Part shown: positions 1-12,136 of the stretch, one piece after another
Position numbering within the stretch: the stretch's first letter is position 1
Layout of the letters: each line of letters opens with the position of its first letter
Assembly (NCBI RefSeq): GCF_011090385.1
Contig: NZ_SEWW01000001.1
Location: 682,001 to 746,000 of the forward strand
DNA: 64,000 nt
Origin: Aquirufa beregesia
Lineage (GTDB): Bacteria > Bacteroidota > Bacteroidia > Cytophagales > Spirosomataceae
Reading direction: 5' to 3'
Made by a program: the position numbers and the translations under genes
Notes under the pieces: generated by a model
Told to the model about the DNA's origin: nothing
Databases searched by the model: none
Seen by the model: the letters and a program-made list of their open reading frames with translations, nothing else

Positions 1-1203
1 GAAATTGAGAAAAATACGGCTAATCCAAATCCCACAGCCTTTTATAACCGTGGTTTTGCGAAGTATAATTTGAAGGATTTTCGGGGAGCTATTTTGGATT
101 TCGAAAAAGCGATTGAATTAAAATCCACTTATTATGAGGCATTCATAGCTCGTGGGCAAAGTTATAGCAAGCAAGACAATCATAAAATTGCCATTCAAGA
201 CTACAATGAAGCCATTCGCTTAAATCCATTAGAAGCTACGGCTTATTATTCCAGAGGATTGTCTAAAAGTAAATTAGAAAACTACCGTGGTGGCTTATCT
301 GACTTTAATAAATCCCTGGAATTAAACCCTGAATATGCGCCATGCTTGGCCGCCAGAGGAGATTGCAAAGCGAAATTAGGCGAATATGCCAGCAGTATAG
401 AAGACTACAGTAAGGCCATTGAGATTAGTCCCAAAAGATCTACTTATTACTCAGGTAGAGGGTTTGCCAAAATGAAGTTGAATGATTTTGCCAATGCCCT
501 AAAAGATTTTAATGAAGCCTTAAAAATAAGTCCAGATGAAGCCAATGATTGGTATAATTCAGGATTTTGCAAAACACAACTGGAGAATTTCAGAGGAGAA
601 AATGGAGAAAAAGGAGCATTAGAAGATTTCAATAAAGCATTGGAATTAGAACCCGCTAAAGTGGAAGCATTCTATGGAAGAGGTTTTGTTAAATCAAAAC
701 TAGGAGATCAGCGGGGTGCCATAGAAGATTATACCAAAGCTGTGGATATGGGAAATTTGGACAATGCTAAAATTTCATATACGGCTAAAATGAATAAAGC
801 GGTATTGGATGAATTACGTAATTCTGTTCAAGATAAAATTAAAATTGCTGAATTCAGCGCTGAAAGGGCTGAAATTTATTTTAACCGAGGCTTGGCCAAA
901 TCTAAATCTGGAGACCCTAAACAAGCTATGGATGATTACAATCGGGCGATTTCACTAAATCCCATTTATGCGGATGCCTATTTCATGAGAGCTATGGCCA
1001 AATCCAATGTAGGGGATCAGCGTAATGCCATTCAAGATTGCAGTAATGCAATCAAATTGAATGCCAAATACGCAGAGGCCTATTTTGTTAGAGGTATCAT
1101 CAAATTAGTATTAGCCGATACCACTGGATGTTTGGATTTAAGTAAAGCGGGAGAATTGGGATATAATCCATCCTTCCAAGTAATCCGAGATTACTGTAAC
1201 TAA
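1..1203 (+). CDS. TPR-repeat protein, 5' end outside window
   Basis: The reading frame is open from base 1, so the gene begins to the left of the window; a TTG at 70 lies inside a repeat and is not the real start. The visible part is an almost unbroken array of about ten 34-residue tetratricopeptide repeats, each with the pattern of a small residue, Y/F-x-x-R-G and a closing D-[FY]-x-x-A-[IL]. TPR arrays are protein-interaction scaffolds; no catalytic domain is visible. A slightly divergent linker near residues 245-285 separates the last three repeats. The gene ends two bases before the convergent AMP nucleosidase gene. Partner and cell location cannot be told without the N-terminus. Confidence 0.85.
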   Translation, partial: EIEKNTANPNPTAFYNRGFAKYNLKDFRGAILDFEKAIELKSTYYEAFIARGQSYSKQDNHKIAIQDYNEAIRLNPLEATAYYSRGLSKSKLENYRGGLSDFNKSLELNPEYAPCLAARGDCKAKLGEYASSIEDYSKAIEISPKRSTYYSGRGFAKMKLNDFANALKDFNEALKISPDEANDWYNSGFCKTQLENFRGENGEKGALEDFNKALELEPAKVEAFYGRGFVKSKLGDQRGAIEDYTKAVDMGNLDNAKISYTAKMNKAVLDELRNSVQDKIKIAEFSAERAEIYFNRGLAKSKSGDPKQAMDDYNRAISLNPIYADAYFMRAMAKSNVGDQRNAIQDCSNAIKLNAKYAEAYFVRGIIKLVLADTTGCLDLSKAGELGYNPSFQVIRDYCN

Positions 1204-1205
1204 AA

Positions 1206-1979
1206 TTACTCGAAACGTAAGTGTTTAACGGATTCTCCTGAAGAAGCTAATTCTTCCAAGGCATCTATACCTATCTGAAGGTGTAGGTTTACATAGTTGT
1301 CGGTTACTTTCTTATCGCTAACATCTGTTTTTACTCCATCGGGAGTCATGGGATTATCCGATACTAAAAGTAAAGCTCCACGAGGAATTTTATTGACAAA
1401 TCCTACCGTAAAAATAGTAGCCGTTTCCATATCAATACACATGGCACGGATATCGGATAAATACTTTTTGAACTCTTCATCGTGCTCCCACACTCGACGA
1501 TTGGTGGTGTAAATTAAACCTGTCCAATAATCCTTTTCATGTTTCTTAATCATAGAAGACACGGAACGTTGCAATCGGAAAGAAGGTAAAGCAGGTATTT
1601 CTTTGGGCATATATTCATCGGAAGTCCCTTCTCCCCTGACAGCCGCAATGGGAAGGATTAAATCCCCCAAAGCAAGGTTTCTTTTAAGTCCGCCACATTT
1701 ACCCAAGAACAGTACTGCTTTAGGTGAAATAGCAGAAAGAATATCCATCACAGTAGCAGCCATGGGTGAGCCCATTCCAAAATTGATGATGGTAATATTA
1801 TCAGCCGTGGCTGTTTGCATGGGGCGATCCTGTCCCAGAATTTCTACGTCAAATTTTTGTGCAAACATATCAACGTAGTTCTTGAAATTGGTCAATAAAA
1901 TATACTGGCCAAATTTGTCCAATGGTGTACCTGTGTAGCGAGGTAACCAATTTTGTACAATTTCTTCTTTAGTTTTCAT
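1206..1979 (-). CDS. amn: AMP nucleosidase, short form
   Basis: Predicted to hydrolyse AMP to adenine and ribose 5-phosphate in purine salvage. The 257-residue protein has the nucleoside phosphorylase fold: a glycine-rich phosphate-site segment (INFGMGSPMAATVMD, about 68-82), FLGKCGGL (about 91-98) and the MCIDMETATIF segment (about 181-191) typical of base and ribose binding. Proteobacterial Amn is near 480 residues with an extra N-terminal domain; the short form is usual in Bacteroidota. The gene is divergent from the gene at 2046, and a perfect 10-bp inverted repeat (2002-2025) lies between them. The family is well recognised; activity is inferred. Confidence 0.85.
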   Translation of the reverse strand: MKTKEEIVQNWLPRYTGTPLDKFGQYILLTNFKNYVDMFAQKFDVEILGQDRPMQTATADNITIINFGMGSPMAATVMDILSAISPKAVLFLGKCGGLKRNLALGDLILPIAAVRGEGTSDEYMPKEIPALPSFRLQRSVSSMIKKHEKDYWTGLIYTTNRRVWEHDEEFKKYLSDIRAMCIDMETATIFTVGFVNKIPRGALLLVSDNPMTPDGVKTDVSDKKVTDNYVNLHLQIGIDALEELASSGESVKHLRFE

Positions 1980-2001
1980 GAAAAGAGATAGTTCGTGATG
2001 A

Positions 2002-2025
2002 AATTAATCTACAAATAGATTAATT
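2002..2025. promoter_or_regulatory. Inverted repeat between divergent genes
   Basis: Ten-base arms (AATTAATCTA and TAGATTAATT) are perfectly complementary around a four-base centre. The site lies in the 66-bp gap between the divergent genes at 1979 and 2046. The position suits an operator acting on one or both genes, but no regulator is nearby and it may be only a hairpin in a leader. Confidence 0.35.
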
Positions 2026-2045
2026 TAGAGTTTGTGTAATGGCCT

Positions 2046-2507
2046 ATGATGCAACCTATAGCTGACCTGACGCTCCAGTTCCCCCCTTATGATTACAAAT
2101 TAAAAAAAAAGGATGGAAAACTCTATATTTTTGACCCCATTGCTAAAAAATATAGATTGCTTTCTCCAGAGGAATGGGTTCGTCAACATTGTTTGCAATA
2201 CATCACCAGTCACCTACATTATCCCTGTGGAATGATTCAAATTGAAGGAGGCATCAGCATCAATCAATTACAAAGAAGAAGTGATATTCAAATATTTGCT
2301 AAAGATGGAACTGTGTTTATGATCATTGAATGTAAAGCACCTCATGTAAAGCTTACAGAAGTTACTTGGCAACAGATTAGTCAATATCAAAAACAGATTA
2401 ATTCCAAATATTTAGTACTCACTAATGGTCTAGAAACCAAACTATTAGAAATAGATTTATTACACCAAAAAACAAATACATTAACACAATTTCCTATTTA
2501 TTCATGA
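2046..2507 (+). CDS. Stand-alone HsdR N-terminal-like nuclease-fold protein
   Basis: A 153-residue protein resembling the N-terminal domain of type I restriction subunit R (HSDR_N type, PD-(D/E)XK fold). The likely active-site signature is RSDIQIF (about 79-85) followed by IIECKAP (about 97-103), giving the D...ExK arrangement. There are no helicase motifs and no hsdM or hsdS nearby, so this is not a restriction system. Stand-alone proteins of this kind are common in Bacteroidota and their role is not established. The stop overlaps the next gene by four bases (ATGA), suggesting translational coupling. Two consecutive ATG codons open the frame and the first is used here. Confidence 0.75.
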   Translation: MMQPIADLTLQFPPYDYKLKKKDGKLYIFDPIAKKYRLLSPEEWVRQHCLQYITSHLHYPCGMIQIEGGISINQLQRRSDIQIFAKDGTVFMIIECKAPHVKLTEVTWQQISQYQKQINSKYLVLTNGLETKLLEIDLLHQKTNTLTQFPIYS

Positions 2508-4141
2508 AAAGAACGACACAAGTATTTGCCTATTTGATTATCAGTCTACTTAGTGTAAGTGCGACTTGGGCTCAAAACAAGACTAAAACATTAGCCAAAA
2601 GACCAGCCTTGGTTGTAGGTATTGTGGTTGACCAAATGCGATATGATTATTTATATAAATACCAAGATCGCTATAGTGACAATGGCTTTAAGCGATTGAT
2701 GCGTGAAGGTTTAAATTGTCAGGATAATCATTATAACTATGCTCCAACAGTAACAGCAGCTGGCCATGCGAGTGTTTATACAGGAACAGTACCAGCAGTT
2801 CATGGAATTGTTGGAAATGACTGGACGGATGTAGCCACTGGCAAAAAGGTATATTGTACTGAAGACAGTACAGTTACCACTGTTGGGACCACAGGCAAAA
2901 CGGGGTATATGTCGCCCAAAAATCTTTGGACAAGTACTATAACGGATCAATTGCGAATAGCACAAAATTTCCGTTCAAAAACGATTGCTATTGCATTAAA
3001 AGACCGTGGAGCCATTTTACCAGGTGGCCACACTGCCAATGCCTCTTATTGGTATGATTCTAAGGAAGGCCGATGGATAACTTCTTCTTTTTACATGAAA
3101 GAATTACCGACATGGGTTCAAAAATTCAATTCAGAAGAAAAAGCAATTAAATATGTCAAACAAGGATGGAATACCTTGTATCCTATTGAAACCTATGTTC
3201 AAAGTGCGGAGGACAATTTACCATTTGAAGGCAAATTACCTTCGGAAAAAACACCTACATTCCCTCATGCATTAGAAGGTTCTAATCCTTTAGAAATTAT
3301 TCGTTCTACACCTTATGGCAATTCGATTACTAAAGATTTTGCCCTAAAGGCGATTGAAGAAGAAAAATTGGGACAAAACAATGCTACTGATTTTCTAGCT
3401 GTTAGCTTTTCTTCCACGGATTATGTAGGACATGCCTTTGGCCCTCAATCCATTGAATTAGAAGATACCTATTTACGATTAGATCGAGATATTGCTGAGT
3501 TATTGGCATATTTAGACAAGCAATTTGGTAAAGATCGCGTATTGGTATTTTTAACAGCTGACCATGCTGTAGCGGAGGTTCCTGGATACTTACATTCTAA
3601 AAAATTGCCAGGTGGGGTATTTGAAGCTAGCAAGGCCTTAACTGAGGCAAAAATTGCCTTGCAAAAAGAGTTTGGTTCAGATAAATTAATTGTGGGTAGT
3701 GAAAACTCTCAAATTTACATTGACCATCAATTAGCTGAAAAATTAGCCATCAATCGTAAAAAATTACACCAAGTAATTTTAGCTGCTTATTCCAAAATAG
3801 AAGGTACATCGACAATCGTTGATATGCAGGATGTTGCCAATAGCACCTTAATTCAACCTTATAAAGAATTGGTTTCTAATGGGTATCATCCAGCACGCAG
3901 TGGGGATTTTATGATTTTATTGAAACCACAATGGTTTATGGGAGGAAAAACAGGAACTACCCATAGTACGCTTTATGCATATGACACACATGTCCCCTTA
4001 TTGTTTTATGGTTGGAAAGTTAAACCTCAAGAATTAAGTAGTAGAACTAGTATTAGTGACATATCAACCACCTTAGCTAATTGGTTAGGTTGCATGGAAC
4101 CTTCGGGAAGTATTGGTAAAATTATACCGATGGCTAAATAA
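2504..4141 (+). CDS. PafA-like alkaline phosphatase superfamily protein
   Basis: Predicted exported phosphomonoesterase or phosphodiesterase. A signal peptide is visible at residues 1-24, ending at AQ. Metal-binding landmarks follow in order: VVDQMRYDY (Asp43), PTVTAAGHASVYTG (about 80-93, holding the nucleophilic Thr), SSTDYVGHAFGP (about 302-313), LTADHAVAEV (about 349-358) and a late YDTHVPLLFYG with the C-terminal metal His. This is the layout of PafA, the phosphate-insensitive phosphatase of Flavobacterium, and the 545-residue length fits. The gene overlaps the nuclease-fold gene upstream by four bases. Release of phosphate from organic esters in the periplasm is the likely role; substrate range is inferred. 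Confidence 0.85.
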   Translation: MKRTTQVFAYLIISLLSVSATWAQNKTKTLAKRPALVVGIVVDQMRYDYLYKYQDRYSDNGFKRLMREGLNCQDNHYNYAPTVTAAGHASVYTGTVPAVHGIVGNDWTDVATGKKVYCTEDSTVTTVGTTGKTGYMSPKNLWTSTITDQLRIAQNFRSKTIAIALKDRGAILPGGHTANASYWYDSKEGRWITSSFYMKELPTWVQKFNSEEKAIKYVKQGWNTLYPIETYVQSAEDNLPFEGKLPSEKTPTFPHALEGSNPLEIIRSTPYGNSITKDFALKAIEEEKLGQNNATDFLAVSFSSTDYVGHAFGPQSIELEDTYLRLDRDIAELLAYLDKQFGKDRVLVFLTADHAVAEVPGYLHSKKLPGGVFEASKALTEAKIALQKEFGSDKLIVGSENSQIYIDHQLAEKLAINRKKLHQVILAAYSKIEGTSTIVDMQDVANSTLIQPYKELVSNGYHPARSGDFMILLKPQWFMGGKTGTTHSTLYAYDTHVPLLFYGWKVKPQELSSRTSISDISTTLANWLGCMEPSGSIGKIIPMAK

Positions 4142-4186
4142 GTTTTGATAATACGATTCAATTATAAATTTTAAAAGAAAAATGGC

Positions 4187-4194
4187 TATTTTTG
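4187..4194 (+). promoter_or_regulatory. Putative -7 promoter element for ugd
   Basis: TATTTTTG matches the Bacteroidota -7 consensus TAnnTTTG and lies 34 bases before the ugd start, giving a leader of about 27 bases. No clear -33 element was seen. Confidence 0.45.
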
Positions 4195-4227
4195 AGCCAA
4201 ATTTTTGAACTAAATAAAGATTAACCT

Positions 4228-5541
4228 ATGAAAATTGCGGTAGTAGGAACGGGATATGTAGGCCTTGTCACAGGAACATGTTTTTCAGAAACGGGTAACC
4301 ACGTCACATGTGTCGATATCAATGAGGCTAAGATTAATCAGATGAAAGCGGGTATTGTACCCATTTATGAACCAGGTTTGGAAGATTTATTTCACCGCAA
4401 TGTGGAGGAAGGGCGATTAAACTTTACCACTTCCTTGGTGGAAGGAATAGAAGGAGCAAAAGTGATCTTCTTAGCACTTCCAACGCCTCCAGGAGAAGAT
4501 GGTTCGGCGGATTTGAAATACATTTTGCAAGTAGCCCATGATTTAGGTCCATTATTGAAAGAATACACCGTTATCATCGATAAAAGTACTGTTCCTGTAG
4601 GCACTTCGGAATTGGTAAAAAATGCCATTGCGAAAAATGCTCAGGTTCCTTTTGATGTAGTTTCCAATCCTGAATTTTTGCGTGAGGGGGTGGCCGTAGA
4701 GGATTTCATGAAACCAGATCGAGTGGTGATTGGAACTGAATCTGACAGAGCTAAGGAATTAATGACCAAATTATATGCCCCATTGGTTCGTCAAGGGAAT
4801 CCTATCATTTTTATGGATGAACGCTCGGCTGAAATGACTAAATATGCGGCCAATGCATTTTTAGCGACCAAGATTACCTTTATGAATGAAATAGCCAATT
4901 TATGTGAATTGGTTGGTGCTAATGTGGATGATATTCGTCGTGGTATTGGCACAGATTCACGTATTGGTAAGCGGTTTTTATTTGCAGGGATAGGATATGG
5001 TGGAAGTTGTTTTCCAAAAGATGTACAAGCATTGGCCAAAACTTCCGAAGAAAATAATTACAAGTTCCATATTTTGGACAGTGTGATGCGGGTGAATGAA
5101 AATCAAAAAACTAAATTATTACCGCAAGTTCGACAATATTTTAATGAAGATTTAGCTGGTAAAACCATTGCTATTTGGGGATTGGCATTTAAGCCATATA
5201 CGGATGATATTCGTGAAGCACCAGCTTTGTATAACATTGAAGCTTTATTAGAGGCAGGATGTACCATCAAAGCCTATGATCCAGAGGCGATGCCGAATGT
5301 TCAGGCTTTATTAGGTGATAGCGTACAATTTTGCAAAAATCCTTATGAGGCCTTAGAAGAAGCTGATGCCTTATTAATTGTTACTGAATGGCCCCAATTT
5401 CGTACACCTGATTTCGAGAAAATGGACTCTTTACTGAAAAATAAAGTCATTTTTGATGGTAGAAATTTATATGAATTATCTCAAATGAAAGAATTGGGAT
5501 ATACGTATTATTCCATTGGCCGTCAAACCGTATTATCATAA
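4228..5541 (+). CDS. ugd: UDP-glucose 6-dehydrogenase
   Basis: Oxidises UDP-glucose to UDP-glucuronate with two NAD+. The N-terminal Rossmann motif GTGYVGLVTG (7-16) binds NAD, and the catalytic cysteine is Cys261 within GYGGSCFPKD. The 437-residue length and three-domain order match the bacterial Ugd/TuaD family. The next gene, nine bases downstream, is a UDP-glucuronate decarboxylase, so the pair should convert UDP-glucose to UDP-xylose for surface polysaccharide or glycosylation. A TAnnTTTG element lies upstream at 4187. Confidence 0.93.
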   Translation: MKIAVVGTGYVGLVTGTCFSETGNHVTCVDINEAKINQMKAGIVPIYEPGLEDLFHRNVEEGRLNFTTSLVEGIEGAKVIFLALPTPPGEDGSADLKYILQVAHDLGPLLKEYTVIIDKSTVPVGTSELVKNAIAKNAQVPFDVVSNPEFLREGVAVEDFMKPDRVVIGTESDRAKELMTKLYAPLVRQGNPIIFMDERSAEMTKYAANAFLATKITFMNEIANLCELVGANVDDIRRGIGTDSRIGKRFLFAGIGYGGSCFPKDVQALAKTSEENNYKFHILDSVMRVNENQKTKLLPQVRQYFNEDLAGKTIAIWGLAFKPYTDDIREAPALYNIEALLEAGCTIKAYDPEAMPNVQALLGDSVQFCKNPYEALEEADALLIVTEWPQFRTPDFEKMDSLLKNKVIFDGRNLYELSQMKELGYTYYSIGRQTVLS

Positions 5542-5550
5542 ATCATAGAA

Positions 5551-6525
5551 ATGAAAAGAGTATTAATAACTGGAGGTGCTGGATTTTTAGGGTCACATTT
5601 GTGCGATCGTTTTATCAAAGAGGGTTTTCATGTGATTGCCATGGATAATTTAATCACGGGCGATTTGAAAAACATTGAGCACCTGTTTAAGCTTCCCAAT
5701 TTTGAATTTTATCATCATGATGTATCCAAATTCATCCATGTACCTGGTGAATTAGATTATATCTTACATTTTGCTTCTCCTGCCTCCCCTATTGATTATT
5801 TGAAAATCCCGATACAAACCTTAAAGGTGGGTTCATTGGGTATTCATAATTGCTTGGGATTGGCACGAGTAAAAAATGCTCGTGTACTGATTGCCTCTAC
5901 TTCTGAAGTTTATGGAGATCCTTTGGTTCATCCGCAAACAGAAGAGTATTGGGGAAATGTAAATCCAGTAGGTCCAAGAGGAGTTTATGATGAAGCTAAG
6001 CGCTTTCAAGAGGCTATGACCATGGCCTATCATACCTATCATGGAGTAGAAACACGTATTGTCCGAATTTTCAATACTTATGGACCTAGAATGCGTCTGA
6101 ATGACGGTCGTGTTTTACCTGCATTTATAGGTCAGGCATTACGTGGAGAAGATTTAACCATGTTTGGCGATGGTTCTCAAACAAGAGCCTTTTGCTATGT
6201 AGACGATTTAGTAGAAGGAATATATCGCTTGCTATTAAGTGATTATGCCCAACCTGTGAATATTGGGAATCCCGATGAAATTACGATCAAGGAGTTTGGG
6301 GAAGAAATTATCAAGTTGACAGGAACAAGTCAAAAGTTAATCTCCCTTCCTTTGCCTACGGATGATCCGAAACAAAGAAAACCAGATATCACCAAAGCAA
6401 AAGCCATATTAGGTTGGGAACCTAAAGTTTCTAGAGCGGAAGGATTAAAAATCACCTATGAATATTTCAAATCATTAAGCCAAGAAGACTTACATCGATT
6501 AGCACATCATAAGGAGTTCAAATAA
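5551..6525 (+). CDS. UDP-glucuronate decarboxylase (UDP-xylose synthase)
   Basis: Decarboxylates UDP-glucuronate to UDP-xylose through an NAD-bound 4-keto intermediate. The short-chain dehydrogenase features are visible: [13 protein letters not shown] (8-20) for NAD, the STSEVYG segment (about 116-122), and the YDEAK pair with Tyr146 and Lys150. The [11 protein letters not shown] and [10 protein letters not shown] segments are typical of the UXS group rather than of UDP-glucose epimerases. It follows ugd directly and probably shares its mRNA, ending at the hairpin at 6547. Confidence 0.9.
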   Translation: MKRVLITGGAGFLGSHLCDRFIKEGFHVIAMDNLITGDLKNIEHLFKLPNFEFYHHDVSKFIHVPGELDYILHFASPASPIDYLKIPIQTLKVGSLGIHNCLGLARVKNARVLIASTSEVYGDPLVHPQTEEYWGNVNPVGPRGVYDEAKRFQEAMTMAYHTYHGVETRIVRIFNTYGPRMRLNDGRVLPAFIGQALRGEDLTMFGDGSQTRAFCYVDDLVEGIYRLLLSDYAQPVNIGNPDEITIKEFGEEIIKLTGTSQKLISLPLPTDDPKQRKPDITKAKAILGWEPKVSRAEGLKITYEYFKSLSQEDLHRLAHHKEFK

Positions 6526-6546
6526 AACTCATGACATATTGTGATT

Positions 6547-6574
6547 AAAAGGCTAGCGAATGCTGGCCTTTTTT
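6547..6574 (+). terminator. Rho-independent terminator after the ugd-uxs pair
   Basis: An 11-bp stem (AAAAGGCTAGC with GCTGGCCTTTT, one G-U pair) closes a GAAT loop and runs into six T. It begins 22 bases after the decarboxylase stop. Confidence 0.8.
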
Positions 6575-6654
6575 AATGTCTCATTTTTATCAAGGACTTG
6601 ATAATGAAATATGATTTGAAATAAAATTATTTTCAAAATCGTTATCAACGCACA

Positions 6655-6685
6655 ACGCTGTCAAGGTTTAAAACCTTGACAGCGT
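6655..6685. repeat. Perfect 31-bp palindrome with AAGGTTTAAAACCTT core
   Basis: Fifteen-base arms are exactly complementary around one central A. A second inverted pair (CAACGCA at 6647-6653 and TGCGTTG at 6694-6700) flanks it. The plan resembles the palindromes at 32718 and 32785, which have a GAGGATTTAAATCCTC core. It sits between two ordinary terminators in a convergent gap, so it is not needed to explain termination. Confidence 0.75.
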
Positions 6686-6704
6686 GAGAAAAATGCGTTG
6701 AAAT

Positions 6705-6738
6705 CAAAACAGGCTGTCCAAATGGACAGCCTGTTTTG
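6705..6738 (-). terminator. Terminator of the Oar-like receptor gene
   Basis: Perfect 15-bp arms (CAAAACAGGCTGTCC and its complement) surround a four-base loop, 25 bases beyond the stop of the minus-strand receptor gene. Arms begin in A and end in T, so it could also work on the plus strand. Confidence 0.75.
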
Positions 6739-6763
6739 AAATAAGGGAATCGTAATATTTAGA

Positions 6764-10336
<3,573 letters not shown>

Positions 10337-11374
10337 TTGGACACTAGCATTAAATTAACTTCGTTTTCACATGGAGCAGGTTGTGGATGTAAAATTTCAC
10401 CCCAAATTTTAGATCAAATTCTACATACGGATACTCCTAAAAAAAATCATCCTCTATTATTAGTTGGTAATGAAAGCCGAGATGATGCCGCCGTATTTGA
10501 TTGGCAAAATGGAGAAGCTGTTATTTCTACGACCGACTTCTTCATGCCCATTGTGGATGACCCCTTTGATTTTGGAAAAATAGCTGCCACCAATGCCATT
10601 TCAGATATTTATGCCATGGGTGGTTCTCCCCTGATGGCTATCGCTATTTTAGGGTGGCCGATTGATAAATTAGCTCCTGAAATTGCCAAAAAAGTATTAG
10701 AGGGTGGTCGGGCAGCCTGTGCAGAAGCCGGAATTCCTTTAGCAGGTGGACATTCCATTGATTCGCCTGAACCCATTTTTGGTTTAGCTGTAACCGGTAA
10801 AGTAAAAAAGGAATATTTAAAACAAAATGATCAGGCTAGCGATAATTGCCTGTTATATTTAACCAAACCATTAGGAGTAGGTATATTATCCACAGCACAA
10901 AAACGAGGCATTGTAAGCCCTGAAGACTTAGCATTAGCTGTTAAGCAGATGAGTACACTCAATCAATTGGGTGAAAAATTGGGGCCTTTAACTTATGTCA
11001 AATCATTAACAGATGTGACTGGTTTTGGATTATTGGGTCATTTGGTGGAAATGTGTGATGGATCTGGAGTCAGTGCCCAATTGTATTTTGATAAAATCCC
11101 TAAGCTTCCCCAGATAGGCCACTATTTGGAACAAAAATGTTTCCCTGGTGGTACTTCTAGAAATTGGGCAAGTTATGGACACCGAGTAGAGGATGGTATT
11201 TCAGAATTTCAACAACTCATCGGCGCTGATCCACAAACCTCCGGTGGTTTATTGATTGCTGTAGATGCTAATTTTCAATCCGAATTTGAATCTTTTGCTC
11301 AGAAACAAGGATTTTCATTAGACGTGATAGGTAAAACTATCTCACAAAAAGATAAAGCAATTTATATCCAATAA
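10337..11374 (+). CDS. selD: Selenide, water dikinase (cysteine form)
   Basis: Makes selenophosphate from selenide and ATP. The N-terminal signature [11 protein letters not shown] (about 12-22) carries Cys16, Cys18 and Lys19, so the active-site position often filled by selenocysteine is cysteine here. ATP-binding features follow: [22 protein letters not shown], and [10 protein letters not shown] near residue 230. The 345-residue length is normal. The start is a TTG placed by homology, since no ATG precedes the conserved N-terminus. It heads a tight + strand run; the hydrolase gene begins at the next base. No selA, selB or mnmH homologue lies in this window. Confidence 0.92.
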   Translation: MDTSIKLTSFSHGAGCGCKISPQILDQILHTDTPKKNHPLLLVGNESRDDAAVFDWQNGEAVISTTDFFMPIVDDPFDFGKIAATNAISDIYAMGGSPLMAIAILGWPIDKLAPEIAKKVLEGGRAACAEAGIPLAGGHSIDSPEPIFGLAVTGKVKKEYLKQNDQASDNCLLYLTKPLGVGILSTAQKRGIVSPEDLALAVKQMSTLNQLGEKLGPLTYVKSLTDVTGFGLLGHLVEMCDGSGVSAQLYFDKIPKLPQIGHYLEQKCFPGGTSRNWASYGHRVEDGISEFQQLIGADPQTSGGLLIAVDANFQSEFESFAQKQGFSLDVIGKTISQKDKAIYIQ

Positions 11375-12136
11375 ATGAAACTATACTTCAGAAAGGTAGG
11401 AGAACAAGGCCCTGCCATCATTATTTTACACGGAATTTTTGGTTCATCAGACAACTGGTTAGGAATAGCCAAGATGCTTTCTGATACATTTCAAGTGTAT
11501 TTAGTTGATCAAAGAAATCATGGACAATCTCCTTGGTCAGATGAATTTGATTACCAAGTTATGTCCGAAGATTTATTGGAATTTATTCAAGAGCATGCAT
11601 TGGATAAACCCATCATCATAGGTCATTCCATGGGAGGTAAAGTGGTGATGCAATTTGCCCTAAATCATCCTGACATAGCTCAAAAGATGGTGGTAGTGGA
11701 CATTGCCCCTAAATTCTACCCAGTTCATCATACAGCCATTTTGGAAGGTTTAAATAGCTTGGATTTAACAAGTCTTGGAAGTAGAACAGAAGCCAATGAA
11801 CATTTAAAACGATTTGAGGAAAAAGAAGGGGTTCGTCAATTTTTATTGAAAAACCTTTACCGAAATGATCAGCAAGAATTTGCTTGGCGAATTAATGTGC
11901 GCGTAATCACCAAGAACATTGATGTGGTTGGTCATGAACTTTGGGTTAAAAACTCCGTGAATATCCCCGCTTATTTCATCAAAGGGGCAGAATCACATTA
12001 TATCCAACCCGAAGATGAACGATATATTGCAGAAATTTTCCCCAACTTTGAACTAATTGAAATCCCCAATGCGAGTCACTGGGTACAGGCTGACCAACCC
12101 GAGGCATTTGTAGACGTTTTACGTAGTATTTTATGA
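11375..12136 (+). CDS. Alpha/beta hydrolase, YbfF-type esterase
   Basis: A cytoplasmic 253-residue alpha/beta-hydrolase. LHGIFGSSDNW (about 18-28) forms the oxyanion region, GHSMGGK (83-89) carries nucleophile Ser85, and NASHWVQADQPEAF near the C-terminus supplies the His. The set matches the YbfF/acyl-CoA esterase group; the substrate is unknown. It starts directly after the selD stop and overlaps the next gene by four bases, so it is probably co-transcribed and translationally coupled with both. Confidence 0.85.
   Translation: MKLYFRKVGEQGPAIIILHGIFGSSDNWLGIAKMLSDTFQVYLVDQRNHGQSPWSDEFDYQVMSEDLLEFIQEHALDKPIIIGHSMGGKVVMQFALNHPDIAQKMVVVDIAPKFYPVHHTAILEGLNSLDLTSLGSRTEANEHLKRFEEKEGVRQFLLKNLYRNDQQEFAWRINVRVITKNIDVVGHELWVKNSVNIPAYFIKGAESHYIQPEDERYIAEIFPNFELIEIPNASHWVQADQPEAFVDVLRSIL

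Noticed and set aside
5833-6042. Antisense frames inside uxs and many other genes
   Set aside because: They overlap strongly conserved genes, have no family features and show the composition expected of shadow frames.
10337-10400. Possible in-frame TGA selenocysteine codon in selD
   Set aside because: The active-site codons read TGT and TGC (cysteine); no TGA lies in the frame.
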